This document shows, in pieces, positions 9,357-17,854 of a DNA stretch of 64,000 nt. Each line of letters starts with the position of its first letter. Positions within the stretch are counted from its first letter, which is position 1. Position numbers and translations under genes: made by a program. The stretch comes from Sphingomonas phyllosphaerae (lineage in GTDB: Bacteria > Pseudomonadota > Alphaproteobacteria > Sphingomonadales > Sphingomonadaceae). The stretch lies in the NCBI RefSeq assembly GCF_029623345.1, contig NZ_JAPYKH010000008.1, forward strand, positions 1 through 64,000, read 5' to 3'. The notes below the pieces were generated by a model. That model was not told where the DNA came from, ran no database searches, and saw nothing but the letters and a program-made list of their open reading frames with translations.

Positions 9357-11557
9357 TGGTCGTCGAGCCGGGATACCTTCTGGCCCGCCTCGCTGGTGAA
9401 GGTGAAGGCGGAGAGCCCCTGCTTGGCCAGCGTGTTGACCATCGCGCGTGCCTCCGCCTGGGTCTTGAACGGCCCCGTGACGACGCGATTGGTGGCGCGC
9501 ATCGGCGTCGTATAGGCGCGCTTCCCCGCCAGCGCCGGCGCTTTGCCCTGCGCGGACTTCCACGCCTTGCCGAGATCGCCGGGGTTGGCCCCGCCGGCGA
9601 CCTGGACCCAGATTCGTGCGGTGTCCTCGCGCTCGGCCTTCGCCGCCGCCTTGGCCGGGTCCTTGGTGTCGCGCTTGCCGCGCTTGCCGACCGGTGCCTC
9701 GTCCTCGTCGCTGTTCTTCTTGGCGGCGAGCTTCCTCTCGCTCGTCCCCTTCTTGGCGACCCCCTTGGCGGGCGGCTCGTCGTCGATCGTGGCGCGGCTG
9801 CGCGCGCCCTTTTTGCCGACCGGCGCCTCGTCCTCCTCGACAGCCTGCGGCTTGCGCTTATCGGCGGCGGCGAGCTGCCGGCTCCGCGCGCGCGTCGGCC
9901 CGGCCGGCTCCTCGACGGCGACGTCGCGCGTGGTCACGCGCTTCGCCGCGGCGAGCCGCTGACGCTTCTGCTCGTCGGTGGCAGCGTTGCGCTCGGCCGC
10001 CTCCGCCGCTTCGTCAAGCGAGGCGCCGGTCGGGGCGGGCGGCGCCGCGACCGCGACGACCCGCTGCGTACCCGGCATCGGCGCGACACCGAGCTCGGCG
10101 CCCGGCACTGAAATGCCGGCGACGATGCGCGCGAGGATCGAGTCCTCGCCGGGTCGTGGGGGCGTCGGACGCGCGGCGGCCGTCGCCGGTATGGGCGAGG
10201 GCGCGGCGGCGACGGCGCGGGTCGCCGCGGGTGCCATTGTCGGCGTGGGTCGTACGTAGGTTGGCGCTGCCGCGGCGACCTGCACGCCAGCGGTCGGGTT
10301 CGAGGCGCTCGGCGTCGGCGTGGCGGCGGCCGAAACGCTCGACACGGCGGCGGGGGGCGTTCGCGCGATCGCGGGCGCGACGCTGGCGGCGCTGAGCGGC
10401 GCCGCGGACGCGATCGGCGCTCGCGCCGCGCTGGCGGGCGCCGCCGAGGCCAGCTGCGTCGTGCTCGCGGTTGCGGTCGTTGGCACCGACCGCAGCGACG
10501 CGGCGGCGACTTGCTGCGGGGGCGTCGGCGTCGCGGGTATCACGGGCCGCGCGGCGATCTGCCGGCCGGCAGGCGCCGCCCGCGCGGCGAGCTGGCGCTG
10601 GCGCTCGGCTTCTTTCAGGCGGCGGCGTTGCTCGCTGCGCGACAGCGGCTTCTCCGCCACCGGCGCGGGCGCCACGGTGGCGACCTCGACCCGGCGCGGC
10701 GCATAAGGGTCGGCGCCGAGCACGGGCAGCACCGGCATCATGCGAGCGTCGGCGAGCCGCGCCGGAGTCGGTGCCACCTCGCCGAAATGCACCGCGAAGG
10801 CGCGGTCGGCGGCGTTCAGTGTCGGCAGCCGCTGGAAGAAAGCGGCGAGCCCCTGCGCCATGCCCGGCGGCATCATCCCGGTGGCGATGCGGTTCGCCCC
10901 CGAGACGTCGCCGCCCATTGCAAGGATAAACGCGCGCGCGCGCCATGCGCCGCGGTCGGAGCGGCGCAGCAGCGTGTCAATTTCCGCCAATGCCTCCTGC
11001 TGCCGCCCCGAGATGCCGAGCGACAGCGCGTACCGGCGGCGGATCTCGTCGAGCTCGTCGCCCTGCGCGCCACCCTGCGCCAGCGCCAGTCGATAGTCGC
11101 GCTGGGCCCGCTCCTGCTCGCCGATGAGGTCATAGGCGAGACCGCGATCGTCGGCGTAGCGTGCCATTGCCGCGCCGTAGCGCTGCGCCTCGTCGAAATA
11201 GCGCAGCGCCTCGCCGGGCCGCTCGCCGTTGACCAGGATCCGCGCGATCCCGCCTTTCACGCGCGCGTTGCGCGGATCGATCGCCTCGGCGCGCTTGTAC
11301 AGCGCCGCGGCCGCGGTGGCGTCACCCAGCCTGAACGACAGCTCGCCGGCCTCGACCAGCGCGGAGAGGTCGCGCGGTGAGGCGCCGATGCGGCGCACCA
11401 GCTCCGCAAGCCGGTCGGCCTCCGGGTTGGCAGCAGGCATGATCGCCTGCGCGCGCGCTGCCGTCACGGGCGCGGCGGCGAGCGCGACGGCGAGCGCCAG
11501 CGGCGCAAGGGCGATGGCGAGCGTGCGTCCCGGTCGCGGGCGAGGGACGTCGGTCAT
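9353..11557 (-). CDS. Secreted TPR-SPOR protein, probable septal peptidoglycan-binding factor
   Basis: A 734-residue exported protein. The signal peptide (about 1-37, ending near AARAQA) is followed by TPR-like helices (about 45-250: [21 protein letters not shown] and similar), a long low-complexity Pro/Ala/Thr linker (about 290-560), a Lys/Arg-rich stretch, and a C-terminal SPOR domain (about 655-734: [20 protein letters not shown], then [19 protein letters not shown]). SPOR domains bind denuded glycan strands at the division site. GGGAGAA precedes ATG 11557. It overlaps dgt by 4 bp. The periplasmic linker and TPR suggest it recruits cell-wall or division proteins; the partner is unknown. 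Confidence 0.88.
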   Translation of the reverse strand: MTDVPRPRPGRTLAIALAPLALAVALAAAPVTAARAQAIMPAANPEADRLAELVRRIGASPRDLSALVEAGELSFRLGDATAAAALYKRAEAIDPRNARVKGGIARILVNGERPGEALRYFDEAQRYGAAMARYADDRGLAYDLIGEQERAQRDYRLALAQGGAQGDELDEIRRRYALSLGISGRQQEALAEIDTLLRRSDRGAWRARAFILAMGGDVSGANRIATGMMPPGMAQGLAAFFQRLPTLNAADRAFAVHFGEVAPTPARLADARMMPVLPVLGADPYAPRRVEVATVAPAPVAEKPLSRSEQRRRLKEAERQRQLAARAAPAGRQIAARPVIPATPTPPQQVAAASLRSVPTTATASTTQLASAAPASAARAPIASAAPLSAASVAPAIARTPPAAVSSVSAAATPTPSASNPTAGVQVAAAAPTYVRPTPTMAPAATRAVAAAPSPIPATAAARPTPPRPGEDSILARIVAGISVPGAELGVAPMPGTQRVVAVAAPPAPTGASLDEAAEAAERNAATDEQKRQRLAAAKRVTTRDVAVEEPAGPTRARSRQLAAADKRKPQAVEEDEAPVGKKGARSRATIDDEPPAKGVAKKGTSERKLAAKKNSDEDEAPVGKRGKRDTKDPAKAAAKAEREDTARIWVQVAGGANPGDLGKAWKSAQGKAPALAGKRAYTTPMRATNRVVTGPFKTQAEARAMVNTLAKQGLSAFTFTSEAGQKVSRLDDQ

Positions 11558-11720
11558 GCGAACTTCTCCCCGCCCGCGATGCGGCGGGCGGACTGGCTGA
11601 GGCCCGTCGCCGGGCCGGGGCGCCGTCTAGACCGGGTGGCGGCTGAACCGGCAATGACGCCGCCAGCGGTGCTGCGATAAAGCGCGCCGGCCCGGCGACG
11701 AGCCGAGCCGGACGCGACGC

Positions 11721-12410
11721 TCAGATCTTCTCGGCCGCGGCGAGATAGTCCCACATCTGCTTGCTACCCTCGCTCGTGAGCCGCAGCAGCACGCGGCGGC
11801 GGTCGACGGGATCGGCATCGCGGCACACCAGCCCGCGCTCGACCAGCATCGTGATCTGGCGCAGCGCGGTGGTGAGCGGCGCCCCCGACGCGAGAGCCGC
11901 GCTGGTGGTGTAGGTCTGGCGATTCGCCAATTCCTGGACGAACAAATCGAGCAGCAGGTCGAAGGCGGGCTCGCCGAACATCTCGCCCTGGAAAAAATGC
12001 GAGCGCAGCCGCCGCTTGGCGAGGATTCGCTCGGCCGCGACGCGAAGGAGCCGGCGCTGGTCCTCGATCCGCGGGGCATCCAGCACCTCGACCGTGGCGA
12101 GCTGGCGCAGCTTGGTACCGGTGTGGAACAGGCTGACGTGGTTGGTCACCCAGATAGCGCTACCGTCAGCAGCGATGTACCTTTTGGTGATCGCATAAGG
12201 CTCGCCACCGGCGAGCAGCGCGTCCGAGCGCTGGCGATTGATGGTGCGATCGTCCTGGTGCGTGAATTCAAGGACGCTGCGACCGACGAGCATGTCACGC
12301 CCGAAACCCAGCATCGCGACATAATCGTCGTCGGCGTCAACGACTCGCATGTGCTCGTCGACGAGACAACTCATCAGGCTACGCGACGCCGCGCGATCCA
12401 TCGCGTCCAT
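11721..12410 (-). CDS. PAS-domain MarR-type transcriptional regulator
   Basis: A 229-residue fusion: an N-terminal PAS domain (about 10-115: VVDADDDYVAMLGFGRDMLV, EFTHQDD, then IAADGSAIWVTNHVS) and a C-terminal winged helix of MarR type (about 145-229: TALRQITMLVERGLVCRDAD followed by the wing RRRVLLRLTSEG). The PAS part should sense a small ligand, redox state or light and alter DNA binding. It is transcribed away from the isomerase gene, and a 9-bp inverted repeat pair in its upstream region could be its own operator. Ligand and targets are unknown. Confidence 0.82.
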   Translation of the reverse strand: MDAMDRAASRSLMSCLVDEHMRVVDADDDYVAMLGFGRDMLVGRSVLEFTHQDDRTINRQRSDALLAGGEPYAITKRYIAADGSAIWVTNHVSLFHTGTKLRQLATVEVLDAPRIEDQRRLLRVAAERILAKRRLRSHFFQGEMFGEPAFDLLLDLFVQELANRQTYTTSAALASGAPLTTALRQITMLVERGLVCRDADPVDRRRVLLRLTSEGSKQMWDYLAAAEKI

Positions 12411-12447
12411 CCCCGTGTTCGTGCCGCGATCGCGGGCTGATGCACAT

Positions 12448-12525
12448 CGCTAACATGAATGATGCGGGAATGGAGCGAAGAAGATTTACTATGGATCAAG
12501 TTCAGGAGCTTAGCCTATGTTAGCG
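12448..12525. promoter_or_regulatory. Spaced inverted repeat upstream of the PAS-MarR gene
   Basis: CGCTAACAT (12448-12456) is repeated in inverse as ATGTTAGCG (12517-12525), 60 bp apart, in the 130-bp region that must hold the promoter of the PAS-MarR regulator. The surrounding sequence is A+T-richer than the flanking genes. The 9-bp identity is exact. Spacing would suit two operators bound by dimers or a DNA loop; autoregulation is inferred from the usual behaviour of MarR proteins. Confidence 0.4.
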
Positions 12526-12542
12526 GCGCTCCTGAAGCGCCC

Positions 12543-13367
12543 TCACAGCCGTCGCTGTCCGGGGTAGGCGAAGAGCAGGTCGGCGTCATTCGACGCGTGC
12601 AGCTGCTCATGCCCCGTAACGGTGACGCACTCGCCGGCCTTCCACTCGACACCGGCGACCACGCCCTCGCCGCGGATCGGGACGAGCCAGCCGGTCGTGC
12701 CCTCGGGCAGCGCGATCTCGCGGGCGCCGCCGGTCCAGCGCTCCAGCACGAACTTGGGGCCCTCGACCAGGATGGTACGCCCGGGCGCGACCTCGCCGGG
12801 CGAGGGATAATCGACATAGGGCTCGAGGTCGGCGACCACGACGCCGTCGTCGAGGTGCAGCTCACGCGGCCGTCCGTAATCGAACAGGCGATAGGTCGTG
12901 TCGGAGTTCTGCTGCACCTCGATCAGCGTCAGGCCGGCGCCGATGGCGTGGATCACGCCCGAGTGCGAGTAGAAGAAGTCGCCCGCTTTCACCGGCTTCC
13001 AGTCGAGCTTGTGCTCCAGGCTGCCGTCCTCGGCGCTGGCGCGAAGCTCCTCGCGCGTGATCGGCTGGAGCGGGCCGAGCGCGATGGTCGAGTCGGGTTC
13101 GGCGGCGAGGATGGTCCAGCACTCGTCCTTGCCGCGCGGCAGGCCGCGCTTCTGCGCCTCCTCGTCGGAAGGATGGTCCTGCACCGACAGTTTCTCGCTG
13201 GTGAAGAGATATTTGATCAGCAGCTCCGACTGTTCCGGATGGGGCGACTGGAACCAGATCTCGCCGATCGGCTCGGCATCTGGCGCGGGATCGGGGAAAC
13301 CGGGAAACAGGTGATGCCGGCCCCAGGGCTTCTCGACGCGCTTGGTGGCGAGCAGGGTGGCGGGCAT
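12543..13367 (-). CDS. Class I mannose-6-phosphate isomerase-like protein
   Basis: Cupin enzyme interconverting mannose-6-phosphate and fructose-6-phosphate, feeding GDP-mannose for polysaccharides. The 274-residue product has the short form common in alphaproteobacteria: EKPWGRHHLF at the N-terminus, the zinc-site segment LSVQDHPSDEEAQKRG near residue 80, HSGVIHAIGAGLTLIEVQQ near 140, and the C-terminal cupin VLERWTGG. AAGGAG lies 5 nt before ATG 13367. The gene is divergent from bamD. It might serve the polysaccharide system encoded at 5.8-8.1 kb, though they are not linked in one operon. Confidence 0.88.
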   Translation of the reverse strand: MPATLLATKRVEKPWGRHHLFPGFPDPAPDAEPIGEIWFQSPHPEQSELLIKYLFTSEKLSVQDHPSDEEAQKRGLPRGKDECWTILAAEPDSTIALGPLQPITREELRASAEDGSLEHKLDWKPVKAGDFFYSHSGVIHAIGAGLTLIEVQQNSDTTYRLFDYGRPRELHLDDGVVVADLEPYVDYPSPGEVAPGRTILVEGPKFVLERWTGGAREIALPEGTTGWLVPIRGEGVVAGVEWKAGECVTVTGHEQLHASNDADLLFAYPGQRRL

Positions 13368-13483
13368 GCGGACTCCTTGGGTGCGAGCAGATCGAGCGGC
13401 GACAACGTATCGTGCGCGCGGCGTGTTGCGTCCGCGTGAAAGCCGTTGTTCGTCGCGACCTCCTTAAGCTAAGAGCCGGGTCG

Positions 13484-14482
13484 ATGCGTACCCCCCTTTT
13501 CCGCTCCCCCTCCGTCCGGCCGCTCGCGCTCGGGCTCGTCGCCGCGCTGGCGCTGCCGGTCGCCGGCTGTGCGGGCAAATCCAACCGGGCCGATCTGCCC
13601 TATGTCGCGCGCGACGTCGGCACGCTCTATTCCGCCGCCAAACAGCGGCTCGACCAGGGGCGATACAAGGAGGCGGCGGCGCTGTTCGACGAGGTCGAGC
13701 GGCAGCACCCTTACTCGGTCTGGGCGCGACGCGCGCAGCTGATGGGTTCGTTCAGTTATTATCTCAACCGCGACTATACCCAGGCGATCCAGGGCGCGCA
13801 GCGCTTCCTCTCGGTCCACCCCGGCAACCGCGACGCGCCGTACGCTTATTACCTCGTCGCGATGAGCTATTACGAGCAGATCAACGACGTGACGCGCGAC
13901 CAGAAGATCACCTCGCAGGCGCAGGACGCGCTCGGCGAGCTGACCCGGCGCTATCCCAACACGCGCTACGCCGCCGACGCGCGGCTCAAGATCGACCTGG
14001 TGCGCGACCATCTCGCCGGCAAGGAGATGGAGATCGGTCGTTTCTACGAGCGGCGCCGGCAGTGGCTCTCCGCCACGCTGCGCTTCCGCCGTGTCGTCGA
14101 CGAATATCAGACCACCACGCACGCGCCCGAGGCGCTGATGCGGCTGACCGAGACCTATCTTGCGCTCGGCGTCCGTCCCGAGGCGGAGAAGGCCGCCGCG
14201 GTGCTCGGCGCCAATTACCCAGGCAGCGAATGGTATCAGCGCGCCTTCAAGCTGATGCGGGAATATCCCGCCAAGCCGCTGACGCCCCTCGCGCCGGGCG
14301 AGCTGGTCGTGCCGGTGGCGACTCGGCCGAGCGTGCCGGGCGAGGCGACCGCCGCGCCGCCCCGTGCCGAGGCGCCCGCGCCGACGACGCCGACCACCAC
14401 CGGCGGCGACAATCCCTCCGGCAGCACCGCCCCCGGTGCGGTCACCGATACGCCCGCGACCACGCCGAGCGGGCCGCAATAA
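13484..14482 (+). CDS. bamD: Outer membrane assembly lipoprotein BamD
   Basis: Essential lipoprotein of the BAM complex that inserts beta-barrel proteins. Start ATG 13484 is chosen over an in-frame upstream start at 13412 because it places a lipoprotein signal peptide at the N-terminus, with lipobox LPVAGC and lipidated Cys29. Five TPR-like repeats follow (RYKEAAALFDEVERQHPYS, YYLNRDYTQAIQGAQRF, and others to about residue 245), then the WYQRAFKLMREYP segment. A long Pro/Ala/Thr C-terminal tail (about 255-332) exceeds the E. coli form and is common in this group. recN follows 63 bp downstream on the same strand, the conserved order in sphingomonads. Confidence 0.94.
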   Translation: MRTPLFRSPSVRPLALGLVAALALPVAGCAGKSNRADLPYVARDVGTLYSAAKQRLDQGRYKEAAALFDEVERQHPYSVWARRAQLMGSFSYYLNRDYTQAIQGAQRFLSVHPGNRDAPYAYYLVAMSYYEQINDVTRDQKITSQAQDALGELTRRYPNTRYAADARLKIDLVRDHLAGKEMEIGRFYERRRQWLSATLRFRRVVDEYQTTTHAPEALMRLTETYLALGVRPEAEKAAAVLGANYPGSEWYQRAFKLMREYPAKPLTPLAPGELVVPVATRPSVPGEATAAPPRAEAPAPTTPTTTGGDNPSGSTAPGAVTDTPATTPSGPQ

Positions 14483-14545
14483 GCGGTCGCCGCGGAACAG
14501 AAGGGGTAAACAGGCGCACGATTCGCCGCTAAGGAGCGCAGGCCG

Positions 14546-16201
14546 ATGCTGACCGCGCTATCCATCCGTGACGTCGTGCTGATCGAGGCGCTCGAACTGG
14601 AGTTCGGCGCCGGCCTCGGCGTGCTCACCGGCGAGACCGGCGCGGGCAAGTCGATCCTGCTCGACGCGCTGGGGTTGGCGCTCGGCCGCCGCGGCGAGAG
14701 CGGGCTGGTGCGCAGCGGCGCGAGCCAGGCGGTGGTGACCGCCAGCTTCGACGCGCCGCCCGCGGCGACGGCGCTGCTCGCCGACAACGGCCTGGAGCTC
14801 GAGCCCGGCGAAGCGCTGATCATCCGCCGCATCGTCAAAGCCGACGGCGGCAGCCGTGCCTTCGTCAACGACCAGCCCGCGTCGGCGGCGCTGCTGCGCG
14901 AGCTCGGCGCGCTGCTGGTCGAGATCCACGGCCAGCACGACGATCGCGGGCTGCTCGCCGCGGCGGGGCACCGCGCCCTGCTTGACGCGTACGCCCGCGG
15001 CAATACCCGTGCAGTGGCCGAGGCGCACGTAGCGTGGCGCGCCGCCGAGCGCGCGCTGGAAGAGGCGCGCGACGGCATCGCCGCGGCCCAGCGCGACCGC
15101 GAGTGGCTCGAATATTCCGTCGCCGAGCTCGTCGCGCTCGCGCCCGAGCCGGGCGAAGAGGAGACTCTGGCCGAGCGGCGCCGCTCGATGCAGCGTGCCG
15201 AGAAGGTGGCGGACGACCTGGGCGCAGTGACCGATCACCTCGACGGCGGCGACGGCGCGCTGACCCATCTGCGTCAGGCCGCGCGCGTGCTCGAGCGGAT
15301 CGCCGAGGACCATCCCGCCCTCGCCGACGCGCTGGCGGCGGTCGATCGCGCGCTGATCGAGGGCAGTGCCGCCGAGGAGCGGCTGCGCGAGGCCGCCGCG
15401 GCCTTGTTGTACGACCCGCGCCAGCTCGAGGACGACGAGGCGCGGCTGTTCGAGCTTCGCGCGATGGCGCGCAAGCATCGCGTCCAGCCCGACGAACTCG
15501 CCGCGCTGGCGGGCGATCTGGCGGCGCAGCTCGAGCGGCTCAATGCCGGGGAGGAAGGGCTGACCGGCCTTGAGCGCGCGGTGACGTCGGCGCGCGCTCG
15601 CTACGAGGCCGCCGCCGCCGAGCTGACCGCGACGCGCGCCGCGGCGGCGACCCGGCTCGACGCCGCGGTGGCGGACGAACTGGCGCCGCTGAAGCTCGAC
15701 GCCGCACGCTTCCGCACCGTGGTCGCGCCGCTGGCGGAGAGCGACTGGTCGGCGGCGGGGCGCGACCGGGTCGAATTCGAAATCGCGACGAACCCGGGCG
15801 CGCCGTTCGCCGCGCTCGCCAAGATCGCCTCGGGCGGCGAGCTGTCGCGCTTCATCCTGGCGCTCAAGGTGGCGCTGGCGCAGGAGGGTGGCGCCACCAC
15901 GATGATCTTCGACGAGATCGATCGCGGCGTCGGCGGCGCGGTGGCGAGCGCGATCGGCGAGCGGCTGGCGCGGCTGGCGCAGGCGACCCAACTGCTGGTG
16001 GTGACGCACAGCCCGCAGGTGGCGGCGCGCGGCGCGACGCATTGGCTGATCGCCAAGTCGAGCGACGGGGTGGTGACGCGCACCGGCGTGCGGCCGCTCG
16101 ACGCGGCCGAGCGCCGCGAGGAGATCGCGCGCATGCTGTCGGGCGCGACCGTGACCGACGAGGCGCGCGCCCAGGCGGAGCGGCTGCTCGAGACGGCGTG
16201 A
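14546..16201 (+). CDS. recN: DNA repair protein RecN
   Basis: SMC-like ATPase acting in recombinational repair of double-strand breaks. The 551-residue protein has the N-terminal Walker A motif GETGAGKS (29-36), QPASAALLRELGALLVEIHG with the QHDD motif after it (about 110-130), a central coiled-coil arm (about 150-370), and the C-terminal ABC signature SGGELSRFILALK followed by Walker B TTMIFDEIDRGVGG and the D-loop/H-loop THSPQVAARG. Length is normal. It is co-oriented with bamD and has no obvious LexA box of its own, so control may be through the upstream gene. Confidence 0.96.
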   Translation: MLTALSIRDVVLIEALELEFGAGLGVLTGETGAGKSILLDALGLALGRRGESGLVRSGASQAVVTASFDAPPAATALLADNGLELEPGEALIIRRIVKADGGSRAFVNDQPASAALLRELGALLVEIHGQHDDRGLLAAAGHRALLDAYARGNTRAVAEAHVAWRAAERALEEARDGIAAAQRDREWLEYSVAELVALAPEPGEEETLAERRRSMQRAEKVADDLGAVTDHLDGGDGALTHLRQAARVLERIAEDHPALADALAAVDRALIEGSAAEERLREAAAALLYDPRQLEDDEARLFELRAMARKHRVQPDELAALAGDLAAQLERLNAGEEGLTGLERAVTSARARYEAAAAELTATRAAAATRLDAAVADELAPLKLDAARFRTVVAPLAESDWSAAGRDRVEFEIATNPGAPFAALAKIASGGELSRFILALKVALAQEGGATTMIFDEIDRGVGGAVASAIGERLARLAQATQLLVVTHSPQVAARGATHWLIAKSSDGVVTRTGVRPLDAAERREEIARMLSGATVTDEARAQAERLLETA

Positions 16202-16346
16202 GGGTCGAGTGGCGAGGTAAGCTGAACTACCCCTGCCGGGGAGGATCCGGTCGCTGAGCCACGTTCGGTTGCCCTGCTGGTATCTTGACTCCGAGCATCA
16301 CCGCGCCGCTGGCGCGCGCTGCCCCCGTGATGGTAGACGCCCCCGC

Positions 16347-17294
16347 ATGGGCCACGGTCACCACCACGCGCACGCGCATCATCACCACGATCACGAGTCG
16401 CACGGCCACCATCACCACGCCCCGCCCGAGCGCTGGGACCGAGCATTCGCGATCGGCATCGGACTCAACCTCGCCTATGTCGTCGCGGAGGGTGGCGCCG
16501 GGCTGATCCTGGGGTCGATGGCGCTGCTCGCCGACGCCGGGCACAATCTCTCCGACGTGCTCGGCTTGGCGGTGGCCTGGGGCGGCGCGACGCTGGCGCG
16601 GGCGGCGCCGTCGAAGCGCTTCACCTACGGGCTGAAGGGCTCGACCATCCTCGCCGCGCTCGCCAACGCGCTGCTGCTGCTGGTGGCGATCGGCGCGATC
16701 GCGCTGGAGGCGGTGCACCGCTTCGGCGCGCCTCAGCCGGTGCCGGGGCTCACCGTCTCGCTCGTCGCCGGCGTCGGGATCGCGGTCAACGCGATCACCG
16801 CCTGGCTGTTCGCGCGCGGGCGCGAAGGCGACGTCAACATCCGCGGCGCCTATCTCCACATGCTCTCCGACGCGGTCGTGTCGGCGGGCGTGGTCATGGC
16901 GGGGATCGCGCTTTACTACACCGGCTTCGGCTGGATCGATCCGGCGGTGAGCCTGGTCATCGCGGCGGTGATCTTCTGGCAGACCTGGGGACTGCTGCGC
17001 GAGACCGTGGAGATGGCACTGGCCGCGGTACCGCGCGGGATCGACTATGACGGGGTCAGCGCCGCGCTCGCCGGTTTGCCGGGCGTGGCTGCAATCCACG
17101 ATCTGCATATCTGGCCGATGTCGACGACCGAGCCGAGCCTGACCGCGCATCTCTGCATGCCGGGCGGTCACCCGGGCGACGGCTTTCTTCATTCCGCGCA
17201 GGACATGCTGCACGCGCGCTTCGGGATCGGGCACGCGACGCTGCAGGTGGAAACCGGGGCGCCATGTGGGCTGGCGGACGAACGGACGGTGTAA
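16347..17294 (+). CDS. Cation diffusion facilitator (zinc exporter)
   Basis: Inner-membrane proton antiporter of the CDF family (ZitB/CzcD type) that exports zinc and related divalent metals. The start ATG 16347 places a histidine-rich N-terminus (MGHGHHHAHAHHHHDHESHG), a typical cytoplasmic metal-binding loop. Six membrane helices follow; transport-site motifs are seen in helix 2 (ADAGHNLSDVLG) and helix 5 (HMLSDAVVSAGV). The C-terminal cytoplasmic domain contains IHDLHIWPMSTTEPSLTAH. Length 315 residues is usual. It stands alone; the hairpin at 17301-17328 lies directly after the stop. Confidence 0.93.
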   Translation: MGHGHHHAHAHHHHDHESHGHHHHAPPERWDRAFAIGIGLNLAYVVAEGGAGLILGSMALLADAGHNLSDVLGLAVAWGGATLARAAPSKRFTYGLKGSTILAALANALLLLVAIGAIALEAVHRFGAPQPVPGLTVSLVAGVGIAVNAITAWLFARGREGDVNIRGAYLHMLSDAVVSAGVVMAGIALYYTGFGWIDPAVSLVIAAVIFWQTWGLLRETVEMALAAVPRGIDYDGVSAALAGLPGVAAIHDLHIWPMSTTEPSLTAHLCMPGGHPGDGFLHSAQDMLHARFGIGHATLQVETGAPCGLADERTV

Positions 17295-17300
17295 ACGAAT

Positions 17301-17328
17301 GCGGCGCGCTCAGCGAAAAGCGCGCCGC
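17301..17328 (+). terminator. Strong hairpin between convergent genes
   Basis: GCGGCGCGCT (17301-17310) and AGCGCGCCGC (17319-17328) form a perfect 10-bp G+C-rich stem with an 8-nt loop. It starts 6 bp after the zinc exporter stop and precedes a gene on the opposite strand. No T run follows on either strand, so it is a transcript-end or stabilising hairpin and not a textbook intrinsic terminator. Confidence 0.6.
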
Positions 17329-17389
17329 CTCGGTCGGGAGATCAACAGATAACAGGCCGCTCATGCCGGAGAGGCGAGCGGCTAGCCGC

Positions 17390-17677
17390 TCAGTTGGCGG
17401 CGCCGGCGACGTTGGTGGGCAGCGGCTGCGCGGCGCGGAACGAGACCGGCACGCCGTTCGCCTGGCCCGAGACGCGGTCGCCGTTGACGACCAGGCGGAA
17501 GCGGCCACCGCGGCCGACCTCGCGGCCCTCGATGACGGTGCGCGCTGAGTCGAGCGAGCTGGTGGTGTAAACATAGGTGTGGCCGTCACGGGTGAAGCTG
17601 CGCTCGGCCGGGGCGGCAGTCGCGGCGGTGGCGGTCAGCGTGGCGGCAGCAGCGGCGAGGATCGTGGCAGTGCGCAT
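17390..17677 (-). CDS. Small secreted protein, unknown function
   Basis: A 95-residue exported protein. ATG 17677 is preferred because GGAG lies 8 nt upstream; ATG 17683 and an upstream frame start at 17728 are alternatives. A clear signal peptide (MRTATILAAAAATLTATAAT, then a cleavage site near AAPAE) precedes a mature part with RDGHTYVYTTSSLDSARTVI and FRLVVNGDRVSGQANG, suggesting a small beta-rich domain. No cysteines for disulphides and no known motif are seen. It is convergent with the zinc exporter and divergent from argS. Confidence 0.72.
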   Translation of the reverse strand: MRTATILAAAAATLTATAATAAPAERSFTRDGHTYVYTTSSLDSARTVIEGREVGRGGRFRLVVNGDRVSGQANGVPVSFRAAQPLPTNVAGAAN

Positions 17678-17757
17678 GAACATTGCTCCAGGCTGGGGGG
17701 CGAGTGCCCGATTGATGCGTCGCAGCATGAATGGTGCACCGCAACATGCGCAACTGA

Positions 17758-17788
17758 GTGATTCGCAAACGTGATTGCAGTGATTGCA
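17758..17788. promoter_or_regulatory. Triple GTGATT(C)GCA direct repeat
   Basis: Three near-identical copies lie in the divergent promoter region between the small secreted gene and argS: GTGATTCGCA (17758-17767), GTGATTGCA (17771-17779) and GTGATTGCA (17780-17788). The last two are adjacent head to tail, and the first is about one helical turn away. This looks like an array of binding sites for a regulator that recognises direct repeats; its identity is unknown. Confidence 0.35.
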
Positions 17789-17854
17789 CCCGTGGTGTGC
17801 ATCACCCCTCGCGCTTTTGCGTCACCCCCGCGCATCGGCTAAGGCGCCGCGCCT

